A stretch of 64,000 nt of DNA from an uncultured Sunxiuqinia sp. (GTDB lineage: Bacteria; Bacteroidota; Bacteroidia; Bacteroidales; Prolixibacteraceae): assembly GCF_963678245.1 (NCBI RefSeq), contig NZ_OY782770.1:1116001-1180000 (forward strand). Reading direction: 5' to 3'. The notes below the pieces were generated by a model that did no database searches, was not told the origin of the DNA, and saw only the letters and a list, made by a program, of their open reading frames with translations. Positions 34,321-43,246 of the stretch are shown here, piece after piece (position 1 is the stretch's first letter; each line of letters opens with the position of its first letter). The position numbers were made by a program, and so were the translations under genes.

Positions 34321-35447
34321 TTGTTATTTTTTTTTGATTGATAATAATTTTCTAATAATTCGCGAGCAGCTACAAAAGAACTCATTTCTTCCCCCAATAC
34401 CTTTTTCTCAAATTCTGCTGTCATACCTTTGAGAATGTCATTTTGGTAAAAATCTGATTTCAAACGGTCGTTGATCGTCTCGTACATCCAAAACTTGGAT
34501 TGCTCGTTTCTTTTGTGCTGAAAATAACTATTTTTTTTAACTAATTCGACATATTTTAATATCGTCATCCAAACTTTGTCAATGCCAGCATGTAGAATGG
34601 CAGAACAGGTAAGCACTTCAGGTTTCCATCCTGAATCAGTTGGCGGAAATAAATGTAGCGCATTCTTATATTGCACCCTTGCCATTTCTGCTTTGTCAAT
34701 ATTGTTCCCGTCAGCTTTGTTAATGGTAATCACATCGGCCATCTCCATGATTCCCCGCTTAATGCCCTGTAGTTCATCACCGGCTCCGGCCAGCATTAGC
34801 AATAAAAAGAAATCGACCATTGAATGCACCATTGTTTCGCTTTGCCCAACACCTACGGTTTCAATAAAAATGGTGTCGAACCCGGCTGCTTCGCACAGTA
34901 CAATTGTTTCGCGGGTTTTGCGTGCAACGCCGCCCAACGAACCTGCTGATGGCGAAGGACGGATGTATGCGTTTGGATCAGACGAAAGCTCTTCCATGCG
35001 GGTTTTGTCACCCAAAATACTCCCTTTCGAACGCTCGCTGCTAGGGTCGATCGCCAACACCGCCAGTTTCCCTCCCCGCTTGGTGATGTATTTACCCATC
35101 GACTCAATGAACGTACTCTTACCCACTCCGGGAACTCCGGTAATTCCAATTCGAAGTGAGTTACCACTATGCGGTAAACATTTAGTAATAATGTCCTGCG
35201 CTATTTCCTGATGTTCCTTTTTGGAGCTCTCCACCAGTGTGACTGCCTGACTAAGAGTCGTTCTATTTCCTGCCAAAATCCCTTCAACATATTCATCGGG
35301 AGTAAGTAATTTCCTGCGTTTATTTTTCAGAAAACGCTGTATCGAATTTTCATTAAATATCTCTGGTCGGTCAATCCCTTTATTCACATTCAAGCTTTTA
35401 TATTGCTCATCGTTTTCAATATGACGGTGACTTTTATCTACACTCAT
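34317..35447 (-). CDS. meaB: Methylmalonyl-CoA mutase-associated GTPase MeaB
   Basis: A 376-residue SIMIBI-class P-loop GTPase. Walker A is at 104-111 (GVPGVGKST), followed by AIDPSSERSKGSILGDKTRM typical of MeaB/ArgK, the acidic IFIETVGVGQSE switch and the base-recognition ITINKADG. The C-terminal about 80 residues are the helical dimerisation arm. It protects and reloads the adenosylcobalamin cofactor of methylmalonyl-CoA mutase; the mutase genes are not in this window. The N-terminus carries about 45 extra residues compared with the core. First in the transcript with the TlpA-like gene. Confidence 0.94.
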   Translation of the reverse strand: MSVDKSHRHIENDEQYKSLNVNKGIDRPEIFNENSIQRFLKNKRRKLLTPDEYVEGILAGNRTTLSQAVTLVESSKKEHQEIAQDIITKCLPHSGNSLRIGITGVPGVGKSTFIESMGKYITKRGGKLAVLAIDPSSERSKGSILGDKTRMEELSSDPNAYIRPSPSAGSLGGVARKTRETIVLCEAAGFDTIFIETVGVGQSETMVHSMVDFFLLLMLAGAGDELQGIKRGIMEMADVITINKADGNNIDKAEMARVQYKNALHLFPPTDSGWKPEVLTCSAILHAGIDKVWMTILKYVELVKKNSYFQHKRNEQSKFWMYETINDRLKSDFYQNDILKGMTAEFEKKVLGEEMSSFVAARELLENYYQSKKNNK

Positions 35448-35463
35448 TAAGAAAAAATTTGTA

Positions 35464-35471
35464 CGAAGTTA
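35464..35471 (-). promoter_or_regulatory. Candidate -7 box of meaB
   Basis: Minus strand TAACTTCG, a TAnnTTyG variant, 16 bp before the meaB start. The same variant is seen before pfkA, the 40459 gene and the ppiD-like gene. Confidence 0.35.
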
Positions 35472-35487
35472 AAGTTTCGGCTAATAA

Positions 35488-35527
35488 CAAAAAAATAAGC
35501 CGCTCCAAAAATAATGAAACGGCTTAT
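35488..35527 (-). terminator. Rho-independent terminator of the DUF1573 gene
   Basis: Minus strand ATAAGCCG and CGGCTTAT enclose a loop of about 17 bases and are followed by TTTTTTT. Located about 20 bp after the DUF1573 gene. Confidence 0.8.
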
Positions 35528-35547
35528 AAGTTCTTATTATTTCGTTG

Positions 35548-36639
35548 TTATCCGGCGGTTTTCACATTCGATGAGACCCGCAAAATTGTTGTTGGATTTT
35601 TTGGGTCATTGGTAATTACTGTAATTGATTTATTTTGACGACCACGTTTCCCGCGTGAATTAAATTTCACTTTCAATGGTACACTTTCATTTTTCGAAAT
35701 AATTTTCTTTTCAGGAGTCACTGCAGTACATCCGCATGAGGTTTTTACCCGACGAATTATTAAATCACGCTGTCCACTATTCTTTATTGTAAATGTGTGC
35801 TCAACCTCATCTCCCTGATTAATTTCGCCGAAATCAAATGTCTTCTCCTCAAAGTTTACAACCGGTGCATTCGCCACTTCTTCAGCTGTAAGGCTTGAAA
35901 AATCTTCCTCAATGGTTGCCGAGATACCAATTGAATTACGATAGTTCGTATCTCCATTTATAATTAAGTAAATACGGTGCATCATGAAACCATAAGTATT
36001 CAGCTTGCCAGCATCGTAAGTCACAATAATTTTACCTTCTTGCTTTGGCTGAATAGTTTCAGGTTCAGCTTTCACGGTCAAATGTCCCGGAGGAGTTTTA
36101 AATTCAACTTTCACCGGTTTGTCGGAGTCGTTTACAACAACCAATTCATCTGTTTTTGTTTCGTTTTCTAAAATTTTAACAAACGATATTTGATTGGTCT
36201 TCGCACGCAATGGTCCAATTTCACGAGGATATTTCTCTGCCAATGTTTGCTCACGTTTCTCAACATTTCCTTTAATACGAAGAATCACGGTTGGATTTGA
36301 AGCATTTGAACTTACCGTAACTGTTTTGTTAAAAGGCCCTGGTCTGTTACGAGGGTTATAGCTAACTTTTATTAGTCCATCTCTTCCCGGAGCAACAGGA
36401 TCTTTTGTCCACTGGGGTGTAGTACATCCGCAAGACGCCCGAACATTGTTTAAAATAAGTGGTGACGCACCATTGTTCGTAAACTTAAAACTGTAAGTCT
36501 GCGATCCATCTTCTTCTTTAAACGTTCCAAAATCATGTTCTAAAGTTTCAAAATCGATCTTGGCTTGAGTTGTTTGCCCAATAACCGTATTGCTAACAGC
36601 AAAACACATTAAGATCAAAACGATGAAAAAATTTTTCAT
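35548..36639 (-). CDS. Exported protein with two DUF1573 domains
   Basis: Start chosen at ATG 36639 (MKNFFIVLILMCFAV), giving a Sec signal peptide ending in VIGQ; the longer frame from 36693 adds 18 non-signal residues. Two DUF1573 (ASH-like beta sandwich) domains are seen, at about 27-125 (FETLEHDFGTFKEEDG, NVRASCGCTTPQWTK) and about 265-360 (FEEKTFDFGEINQGDEVEHT, VKTSCGCTAVTPEKK), with a middle sandwich between. The SCGCT motif in both is the family hallmark. Periplasmic or surface; role unknown, common and often highly expressed in Bacteroidota. Monocistronic, with promoter box and terminator visible. Confidence 0.92.
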   Translation of the reverse strand: MKNFFIVLILMCFAVSNTVIGQTTQAKIDFETLEHDFGTFKEEDGSQTYSFKFTNNGASPLILNNVRASCGCTTPQWTKDPVAPGRDGLIKVSYNPRNRPGPFNKTVTVSSNASNPTVILRIKGNVEKREQTLAEKYPREIGPLRAKTNQISFVKILENETKTDELVVVNDSDKPVKVEFKTPPGHLTVKAEPETIQPKQEGKIIVTYDAGKLNTYGFMMHRIYLIINGDTNYRNSIGISATIEEDFSSLTAEEVANAPVVNFEEKTFDFGEINQGDEVEHTFTIKNSGQRDLIIRRVKTSCGCTAVTPEKKIISKNESVPLKVKFNSRGKRGRQNKSITVITNDPKNPTTILRVSSNVKTAG

Positions 36640-36677
36640 AACTACTGTTTTTGTATAAGGTATTTTTAATTCTCTGT

Positions 36678-36685
36678 CAAAGATA
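36678..36685 (-). promoter_or_regulatory. Promoter -7 box of the DUF1573 gene
   Basis: Minus strand TATCTTTG, an exact TAnnTTTG, about 39 bp before the start codon at 36639. Confidence 0.6.
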
Positions 36686-36814
36686 ATATTCAATCGTAAA
36701 TTATCTAAAAAACCGATAGCAAAGCTATAAAAGCTTCACTCCCAAAGGTGTTAATGCATCACTAACTTTTGTTAACGAGTTGTTAACAAAATAATGCTGT
36801 ATCAAAAGAATCAG

Positions 36815-36822
36815 TAGTTTCG
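36815..36822 (+). promoter_or_regulatory. Candidate -7 box of the kinase-regulator operon
   Basis: TAGTTTCG, a TAnnTTyG variant, 30 bp before the ATG of the histidine kinase gene; no clear -33 element. Confidence 0.35.
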
Positions 36823-36852
36823 TACTAGTAAATCGAGTAAGAGGGGAAATTA

Positions 36853-38220
36853 ATGGAAAGGAATACAATAAGATACATTATTATACTAGCTACATTCTCT
36901 GTACTGGGAATCATTTTGATTCAATTCTTCTTTATAAAGAATACAGTCGACCTGAATGAGAAAAAGTTTCATGAATCAACAACACAAGCTTTAAATGATG
37001 TTGCCCACAAACTCGCAATTTATAATCAAAAGTTAACCGGGAAAGAAAAAAAGCCCAATCTTACGAATGCCGTCGACCAGATTTCAAACAACTATTATGT
37101 TGTTAATGTCAACGAAGATATCCACCCCGACTTATTAGAACACTTTTTATTGGACGAATTTAAAAACCACAATCTGGAAGTTGATTTTGAATATGCCATT
37201 TACGATTGCGAAAATGAGAAAATGGTATATGGCAAATATTTGAATGAAGAGAATGACTCCCTTCAGGAAAAGCTGCTTGTAAACCGTTCGGTTGACGGAT
37301 GCGGTGCTGAAGATGTCCTTTTTGAGCAGCACTACAATACGAAATCGGTTAAAAAAGAATGTGGTTTACCCACCTGTGAAAAGTACACCTACTACTTTGG
37401 TGTCTCGTTCCCCAACCGGTCAAAATACTACAGTAATCAAATTCATGCCTGGTACGTTGTTAGTGGGTTTATGCTTATCGTCATTCTATTTTTCGGCTAT
37501 ACTTTATTTATCATTTTCAAACAGCGGCGGCTGAGTGAGATTCAGAAAAACTTTATCAATAACCTGACTCACGAGTTTAAAACCCCCATCGCATCCATCG
37601 ATCTGTCATCAAAGGTTATTTCAGATCCAAAAATTATTAACCATCCCTTACGACTGAAGGAATACACCAATATTATTAGTGAACAGACTCAACGACTTTC
37701 AGCCCAGGTCGACAAAGTACTTCAAATGGCCAGCATCGAAAAGCAGGTTCTTCAACTTGACCTTCAAACCATTGAGCTAAAATCCTTTATCGGAAAGAGC
37801 ATCGAAGACTTTAAAACCAGTCAAAATGGGAACAAGTACGCAATCAACTTCGAAAGCTCAGTTTCTGACTGGACAGTAAAAGCAGACCAACTTCACTTTT
37901 CAAATGTGATTTTTAATATTTTAGACAATGCCATCAAATATTGTGATGAAGCTCCTAGCATTTGGGTCAGTTTATCTCAAAGCAAAAAGCAGATTTACTT
38001 AAAATTTGCCGACAATGGAATCGGTATCCCCAAAGAATTTCGAAAAAAGATATTTGGTCGTTTTTTCCGAATTCCAACAGGTGATATTCATAATGTTAAA
38101 GGCTTTGGATTGGGATTGGATTATGTGCGAAAAATAATTGCACGGCATGATTGGGAAATAGAAGTCGCTGATAATTCGCCAAAAGGAAGTATATTTACGA
38201 TAATAATTCCGAAGAAATAG
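36853..38220 (+). CDS. Sensor histidine kinase, RprX-like
   Basis: A 455-residue inner-membrane kinase. Membrane segments lie at about 8-27 and 200-222, enclosing a periplasmic sensor of about 170 residues with four Cys (DCEN, DGCG, KKECGLPTCEK) that may form disulfides. The HisKA phosphoacceptor is His240 in NNLTHEFKTPIASI. The ATPase domain has the N box NVIFNILDNAIKYCD, G1 ADNGIGIP and G2 GFGLGLDYV. The order and motifs resemble RprX of Bacteroides. The response regulator gene follows after 4 bp, so they are one operon. Signal unknown. Confidence 0.92.
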   Translation: MERNTIRYIIILATFSVLGIILIQFFFIKNTVDLNEKKFHESTTQALNDVAHKLAIYNQKLTGKEKKPNLTNAVDQISNNYYVVNVNEDIHPDLLEHFLLDEFKNHNLEVDFEYAIYDCENEKMVYGKYLNEENDSLQEKLLVNRSVDGCGAEDVLFEQHYNTKSVKKECGLPTCEKYTYYFGVSFPNRSKYYSNQIHAWYVVSGFMLIVILFFGYTLFIIFKQRRLSEIQKNFINNLTHEFKTPIASIDLSSKVISDPKIINHPLRLKEYTNIISEQTQRLSAQVDKVLQMASIEKQVLQLDLQTIELKSFIGKSIEDFKTSQNGNKYAINFESSVSDWTVKADQLHFSNVIFNILDNAIKYCDEAPSIWVSLSQSKKQIYLKFADNGIGIPKEFRKKIFGRFFRIPTGDIHNVKGFGLGLDYVRKIIARHDWEIEVADNSPKGSIFTIIIPKK

Positions 38221-38224
38221 CTAC

Positions 38225-38935
38225 ATGGAACTTACAGGGAAAAGAATTTTGCTGGTTGAAGATGATAAAACATTAAATTTTATTATTCGTGACAATCTGG
38301 AAGAAGCCGGCTACGATGTAAAGGCCACTGAAAACGGGGAAGAAGCTTGGGACGTTTTTCAAAAAAAACAGTTCGACCTCTGCTTGTTTGATGTTATGCT
38401 TCCAAAATTAGATGGCTTTTCGCTCGCCAAAAAAGTACGCGAAAAAGACGTTTCGATTCCGGTTATATTCCTGACTGCAAAGTCGATGACCGAAGATAAG
38501 ATTAACGGTTTTACACTTGGTGGCGACGACTATATCACCAAGCCATTTAGCATGGAAGAATTACTTTTACGCATCAAAGTGTTTCTTAAACGAAGGCATA
38601 CTGAAGAAGTTGAAAAAGAAGAACTAAGCAACTGCAAAGTTGGCCGTTTTGATTTTCTGTTTGACAACCTGACGCTCCAAAATGGAGATGAAAAAAGGAC
38701 ACTGACCTACAAAGAAGCTGAGCTTTTACGTTATTTCTGCGAAAATTCGAATACCGTATTGAGCCGATCCGACATTCTTAAAAATGTATGGGGATCGGAT
38801 GATTATTATCTAGGACGGAGTCTGGACGTTTTTATTTCCCGTTTGCGTAAATATCTAAAAAGTGATCCGGATATTAAAATTATCAACCTGCATGGTATTG
38901 GATTCCGGTTTAATGCATCGGTTGATAAGAAATAA
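38225..38935 (+). CDS. OmpR-family response regulator, RprY-like
   Basis: A 236-residue two-domain regulator. Receiver domain: acidic pair VEDD, phosphoacceptor Asp56 in LCLFDVMLPKLDGF, FLTAKS with Thr and Lys, and the DDYITKPFSMEELL segment. C-terminal winged helix (about 135-233): LTYKEAELLRYFCENSNTVL, the recognition helix region LGRSLDVFISRLRKYL and the wing INLHGIGFRF. It is cotranscribed with the kinase gene 4 bp upstream. Resembles RprY of Bacteroides. Target genes not visible here. Confidence 0.94.
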   Translation: MELTGKRILLVEDDKTLNFIIRDNLEEAGYDVKATENGEEAWDVFQKKQFDLCLFDVMLPKLDGFSLAKKVREKDVSIPVIFLTAKSMTEDKINGFTLGGDDYITKPFSMEELLLRIKVFLKRRHTEEVEKEELSNCKVGRFDFLFDNLTLQNGDEKRTLTYKEAELLRYFCENSNTVLSRSDILKNVWGSDDYYLGRSLDVFISRLRKYLKSDPDIKIINLHGIGFRFNASVDKK

Positions 38936-39001
38936 ATGATCTCCAAAACAAAAAATCCCCACCAAACGGCAGAGATTTTTACTGATAATTATCTTTCAGA
39001 A

Positions 39002-40048
39002 CTATCCTAATTCCTCGTATTCGTCTCCAAACGAAACTCCCATTTTTCGCGCCTTCAAAATCAATGGATTGTCTGGCTCGACAAGGCTTAACTTGCCACC
39101 AACGTCGGCCAAGGGCACTGTTTCCAAATAATTATTTCTCATGGCTACCATCGTACCAAAGTTTCCCTCAGCAATACATTGCGCTGCAAAAGCTCCGTAA
39201 CGGGTAGCCAATATCCGATCCATCGGAGTCGGACTTCCTCCACGCTGGACATATCCCAAAACGGTTTCCCGGGTTTCGATTCCGGTATAGGAAGAAATGG
39301 CCTCACCAATGTGCGCTGCTGCTGAAATTTTCTTCGGATGATTAATCCCTTCAGCAACCACGACAATTGAGTACGGTTTATTTCCCTCGTAACGCTCTTC
39401 AATTTTTTTACAAACTGATCGAATATTATAATCCACTTCAGGAATCAAAACAATATCGCCACCTCCAGCCAATCCGGCGTAAAGAGCAATCCAACCTGCA
39501 TGGTGCCCCATTACCTCAATAATCATGACCCGCTGGTGCGAGTTTGCCGTGGTGTGGAGTCTATCAATAGCCTCTGTTGCAATCTGCAAGGCCGAGTCGA
39601 AACCAAAAGTTACATCGGTTCCCCAAACGTCATTATCAATGGTTTTTGGAATCCCAATTACATTAATCCCTTCTGCGGCAAGTCTGTTGGCTGTTTTCAT
39701 CGTGCCATTGCCTCCAATACAAACTAGGGCATCTAAATTTAAGTCTTGGTAATTTTGCTTGATCAACTCTGGTTTTTCGTCATCACCCTCATTCACAAAC
39801 TTAAAAGGTTTTACACGCGACGTACCTAATATCGTACCTCCCAGCGTAAGAATCCCTGAAAGATGTGATTCATTCAACTCCACATAGTCTTTTTCAATTA
39901 GGCCGGCGAAACCTGCTCTAAATCCAATCACTTCCATCCCATAATCGACGATCGCGGTTTTTCCAACACCCCTAATTGCTGCATTTAAACCGGGGCAATC
40001 TCCTCCGGCTGTTAAAATTCCTATTCGCTTTGACTTATGAGTACCCAT
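39002..40048 (-). CDS. pfkA: 6-phosphofructokinase, GGNGT subfamily
   Basis: A 348-residue phosphofructokinase. Motifs: ILTAGGDCPGLNAAIRG (nucleotide loop), GGNGT at 112-116, PKTIDND at 134-140 (catalytic Asp and substrate Thr), EVMGHHAGW, IPEVDY and LGYVQRGGSPTPMDR. In E. coli PfkA the first loop is GGDGS: here the Mg-binding Asp is Asn114. The Gly after it fits ATP rather than pyrophosphate use, while the Lys in PKTIDND (Gly in E. coli) is more common in pyrophosphate or mixed types. GGNGT/PKTIDND enzymes form a known divergent group in anaerobes. The phosphoryl donor is therefore uncertain. Monocistronic. Confidence 0.9.
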   Translation of the reverse strand: MGTHKSKRIGILTAGGDCPGLNAAIRGVGKTAIVDYGMEVIGFRAGFAGLIEKDYVELNESHLSGILTLGGTILGTSRVKPFKFVNEGDDEKPELIKQNYQDLNLDALVCIGGNGTMKTANRLAAEGINVIGIPKTIDNDVWGTDVTFGFDSALQIATEAIDRLHTTANSHQRVMIIEVMGHHAGWIALYAGLAGGGDIVLIPEVDYNIRSVCKKIEERYEGNKPYSIVVVAEGINHPKKISAAAHIGEAISSYTGIETRETVLGYVQRGGSPTPMDRILATRYGAFAAQCIAEGNFGTMVAMRNNYLETVPLADVGGKLSLVEPDNPLILKARKMGVSFGDEYEELG

Positions 40049-40101
40049 ATTATCACAAATTTTATAAATGTCACTCCAGTGTGACTAGTTAAAACAACTA
40101 T

Positions 40102-40141
40102 CGAAATTACTAAAAGAAATCCGCTTTTTGATGAAAAGCGG
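40102..40141 (-). promoter_or_regulatory. Promoter box and hairpin before pfkA
   Basis: Minus strand TAATTTCG (40102-40109), a TAnnTTyG variant 54 bp before the pfkA start. Immediately upstream is a perfect dyad CCGCTTTTTGATGAAAAGCGG (40121-40141) with no T-run; placed at the -33 region it could be an operator. Confidence 0.4.
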
Positions 40142-40393
40142 AAAATTCATGACCCTTTATAGCATCCAAAAAGGGATTTGACTACATTAACTTAACCTGA
40201 ATTCAGTGCAAAAAGCGAAATATTAAATCAGTATGAAACGACCATGCAAAAATGCTTTACAAACAAGCACAATTAAAATGAGGGAGTTACATCCAATACC
40301 TTTAAAAACTCTTATTTCTAATTGAATGAAATTTTTAAAGCTTGCTATACAAAGCCATTTCAATTTGTCTACTGGTTGTTCTATGTTTTTTAT

Positions 40394-40401
40394 TAATTTC
40401 G
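40394..40401 (+). promoter_or_regulatory. Candidate -7 box of the DUF1080 gene
   Basis: TAATTTCG, 58 bp before the ATG at 40459. The rest of 40142-40393 holds nothing I can assign. Confidence 0.35.
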
Positions 40402-40458
40402 CATCGGACAAAATAAATTCATTAGAATTTATATCAATAACCTAAAAAATTAATAACC

Positions 40459-41253
40459 ATGAGAAGAGAATTTTTGCTACTACTCACAGCTATTTTTGCA
40501 ATAGCTACAGCCTGTAATTCGGGCACGAAGAAAAAAGAAGAAGCCAACGAGGAAAAGTCGGCACAAGTTGAAGAAACAGTTCCAGACAACACCTTAACCG
40601 ACGCTGAAAAACAAGCCGGGTGGGTATTGCTGTTTGATGGCACGACCAGCAATGGTTGGAGGGGTAATAACAAGGATTATTTCCCAGCAGGATGGCAAAT
40701 TGTTGATGGAACCTTGATGTGTAAAGGATCTGGCGAAGGCGAGGCCGGTGCAGAAGAAGGTGGTGATATTCTGTACGATGAGAAATTCAAAGACTTTCAG
40801 TTGAAATTAGAATGGAAAATCTCAGAAGGCGGAAACTCCGGTATTTTTTATCTGGGAGAAGAAGTTGAAGATTGGCCAATATACAAAACAGCACCTGAAA
40901 TGCAGATTCTGGATAACGAGCGCCATCCCGATGCAATACTTGGGAAAGATGGAAACCGCAAGGCCGGGTCGTTATATGACCTAATCCCTGCAGATCCACA
41001 AAACTCAAAGCCTGCCGGAGAATGGAATAGTGTTGAAATTATTTGCTATCAAGGAACCGTTGTGCATAAGCAAAACGGCGAAGTTGTTGTTGAGTATCAC
41101 CTGTGGACTGATGATTGGAACGCATTAGTTGCTGACAGCAAATTCCCTGGTTTGAATCCGGATTGGGCAGATGTTGCCAAAGAAGGATACATCGCTTTGC
41201 AAGATCATGGAAATGATGTTTGGTTTAAAAACATTAAAATCAAAAAATTATAA
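40459..41253 (+). CDS. DUF1080 (3-keto-disaccharide hydrolase) lipoprotein
   Basis: A 264-residue lipoprotein (IATACNSG, Cys19) with an acidic linker. The DUF1080 domain (about 52-264), a concanavalin-like beta sandwich, shows GWVLLFDGTTSNGWRG, WQIVDGTLMCKG, FQLKLEWKISEGGNSGIFY, PEMQILDNERHPDA and EWNSVEIICYQGTVVHKQNG. This group includes 3-keto-disaccharide hydrolases; the substrate here is unknown. Monocistronic with a strong terminator after it. A second, more distant DUF1080 gene is at 60058. Confidence 0.9.
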   Translation: MRREFLLLLTAIFAIATACNSGTKKKEEANEEKSAQVEETVPDNTLTDAEKQAGWVLLFDGTTSNGWRGNNKDYFPAGWQIVDGTLMCKGSGEGEAGAEEGGDILYDEKFKDFQLKLEWKISEGGNSGIFYLGEEVEDWPIYKTAPEMQILDNERHPDAILGKDGNRKAGSLYDLIPADPQNSKPAGEWNSVEIICYQGTVVHKQNGEVVVEYHLWTDDWNALVADSKFPGLNPDWADVAKEGYIALQDHGNDVWFKNIKIKKL

Positions 41254-41278
41254 TTATAATTAATCTCAATTTTAATTT

Positions 41279-41304
41279 AAGGGTTGCTGTTGCAACCCTT
41301 TTTT
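41279..41304 (+). terminator. Rho-independent terminator of the DUF1080 gene
   Basis: GGGTTGC TGTT GCAACCC stem-loop followed by TTTTTT, 25 bp after the stop. Confidence 0.9.
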
Positions 41305-41486
41305 GTTTTTCATACCTTCATATAAGGTTTTCAGTCATTGAGAACCTGATATGAAAATTACGTAACGGAACACGCTTGTAAAAGTCTTCCTGCTCCGGGG
41401 AAAGATTATAGACGAATTCTATTGGATACTTTAAAATAAAAGATAGAATCAGCTAAGTTCCCTCGAACAATTTAAATGATAAACTC

Positions 41487-42173
41487 ATGAAAACTATTGG
41501 TCTTGTAGGAGGAACCGGCTGGGTTTCAACCATGGAATATTATCGATTGATTAACCAGCTAATGAATCAGAAAAAAGGAGGACTGCATGCCGCACGCATG
41601 ATGATTTACTCTATCAATTACGGTGAGATTGATGCTATGAACCAGAAAAACGATCAATTATCGGTGATGCTCACCTTAAAACACACGGCCTTAAAATTGG
41701 AAACAGCCGGTGCTGACTGCTTGCTACTTGGAGCCAATACTTCACATCAATACGCTGATGACATTCAACAAGCTCTAAAAATTCCATTAATCCACATTGG
41801 TGAAGAAACAGCATCTGTAGTTTCTGATAACGGACTAAAAAAAGTCGGGCTGCTAGGCACTAAATACACCATGGAGATGAACTTTTACAAAGAAAAGTTG
41901 AACGAAAAATCGATCGATGTTTTGGTTCCTGAAGAAGATGACCGAAGCTTTATTCACCACTGCATTACCAACGAACTATTGGTCAACCAGTTTTTACCTG
42001 AAAGCAAACAGCACTTTTTAACAATTATAGAAAAATTAAGAGCTGCCGGGGCCGAGGGAGTTATTCTTGGATGCACCGAGATTCCACTACTCATCAACCA
42101 ACAAGACTGCGCTATTCCACTTTTCAACACAACTGAAATTCATGCAAAAGCAGCTGTAGAGTTTGCTTACTAA
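41487..42173 (+). CDS. Aspartate/glutamate racemase-like protein lacking the first Cys
   Basis: A 228-residue protein of the RacX/YgeA group of amino-acid racemases. Motifs: GLVGGTGWVSTMEYYRLIN, GGLHAARMMIYS, the first catalytic loop LLLGANTSHQ and the second loop VILGCTEIPLL. In two-cysteine racemases the first loop has CNT and the second GCTE; here the first Cys is Ala83, while the second Cys is kept. YgeA of E. coli has Thr at this position. So ordinary two-base racemisation is doubtful. It is 11 bp upstream of dlgD on the same strand, so a role in sugar-acid rather than amino-acid metabolism is possible; that is inference. Confidence 0.8.
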   Translation: MKTIGLVGGTGWVSTMEYYRLINQLMNQKKGGLHAARMMIYSINYGEIDAMNQKNDQLSVMLTLKHTALKLETAGADCLLLGANTSHQYADDIQQALKIPLIHIGEETASVVSDNGLKKVGLLGTKYTMEMNFYKEKLNEKSIDVLVPEEDDRSFIHHCITNELLVNQFLPESKQHFLTIIEKLRAAGAEGVILGCTEIPLLINQQDCAIPLFNTTEIHAKAAVEFAY

Positions 42174-42184
42174 CAACTAAGAAA

Positions 42185-43189
42185 ATGGTAGTTATTCGCT
42201 TTGAGGACATGAAGCGGCAATTCATCCGGATACTAACCGAAATGGATTTCCCGGAAGACAAGGCACAGACTTGTGCACGCATTTTTGCTGAAAATAGCTT
42301 GGATGGCATTTATTCGCACGGAGTAAATCGGTTTCCACGGTTTGTTGAGTATGTGCAGAAAGGCTACATAAACCCACATTCCAAAGCAGAAAAAGTTGCC
42401 CGCATGGGTGGCATCGAACAATGGGATGGCAAATTAGCTCCGGGTACAACCAATGCGCTATTAGCGTCGGAACGAGTGATGCAATTAGCTTTGGAAAATG
42501 GCATAGGGCTCTTGGCTTTGGGCAATACCAACCACTGGATGCGGGGTGGAACTTATGGCTGGCACTGTGCCAAAAAAGGTTTTGCGTTTATTGGTTGGAC
42601 CAACACCATTGCCAACCTTCCGGCTTGGGGAGCCAAAGAATGTAAGCTCGGAAATAATCCGCTGGTCTTTGCCATTCCGTATCAAGATGAAGCCATTGTT
42701 TTGGATATGGCGATGTCTCAATATTCCTATGGGAAAATGGAAGACTTGCAAAGGAAGAATGAGCAATTGCCTTTGCCGGGCGGATTCAACAAAAAGGATG
42801 AGTTGAGTACTTTGCCGGGCGAGATTTTAGAGACTCGCCGCCCTTTACCAATTGGTTACTGGAAAGGAGCAGGACTTTCGTTAATGCTTGATTTACTCGC
42901 CACAATACTTTCAGCGGGCCTTTCCACATCCCAAATAACTCGACAAAGTCAGGATGAATATGGAATTTCACAAGTTTTTGTTGCCATCGATTTGAAACAA
43001 CTGCCCAATTTCCCGACAATAGAAAAAGCAATACAAGCGATACTAGACGACTTTCTGAAGGCCGAAAAAACAGATCCGGATGGGGCAATCAGATATCCGG
43101 GACAACACGCGGTTAAGACACGAATGGAACACCTTAAAAATGGTATTCCGGTAAGTGAACAGATTTGGAATGACATTCTTGGGTTATAA
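42185..43189 (+). CDS. dlgD: 2,3-diketo-L-gulonate reductase-like Ldh2-family dehydrogenase
   Basis: A 334-residue NAD(P)-dependent oxidoreductase of the malate/L-lactate (Ldh2) family. It follows DlgD/YiaK of E. coli closely through YSHGVNRFPRF, IEQWD, GIGLLALGNTNHWMRGG, YGW, WGAKECKLG, PLVFAIP, MGYWKG-like IGYWKGAGLSL, DEYGISQVFVAI and RYPG. His in SHGVNR is the catalytic base. DlgD reduces 2,3-diketo-L-gulonate to 3-keto-L-gulonate. It is in an operon with the upstream racemase-like gene (11 bp). Together with uxuA at the right edge it points to sugar-acid catabolism. The exact substrate is inferred by similarity. Confidence 0.88.
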   Translation: MVVIRFEDMKRQFIRILTEMDFPEDKAQTCARIFAENSLDGIYSHGVNRFPRFVEYVQKGYINPHSKAEKVARMGGIEQWDGKLAPGTTNALLASERVMQLALENGIGLLALGNTNHWMRGGTYGWHCAKKGFAFIGWTNTIANLPAWGAKECKLGNNPLVFAIPYQDEAIVLDMAMSQYSYGKMEDLQRKNEQLPLPGGFNKKDELSTLPGEILETRRPLPIGYWKGAGLSLMLDLLATILSAGLSTSQITRQSQDEYGISQVFVAIDLKQLPNFPTIEKAIQAILDDFLKAEKTDPDGAIRYPGQHAVKTRMEHLKNGIPVSEQIWNDILGL

Positions 43190-43190
43190 T

Positions 43191-43221
43191 AAAAAGTGCC
43201 CGAAACAATTATCCCGAGCAC
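43191..43221 (-). terminator. Terminator of the RND efflux operon
   Basis: Minus strand GTGCTCG and CGGGCAC form a stem with one G-T pair, followed by TTTTT. 26 bp after the TolC-like gene. Confidence 0.75.
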
Positions 43222-43246
43222 GATCCAATTAAATGTCTTCAATCAA

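Noticed and set aside
38940-38985. Bidirectional terminator between the response regulator and pfkA
   Set aside because: AAATC and GATTT flank a loop, but the stem is short and poor in GC; not enough to call.
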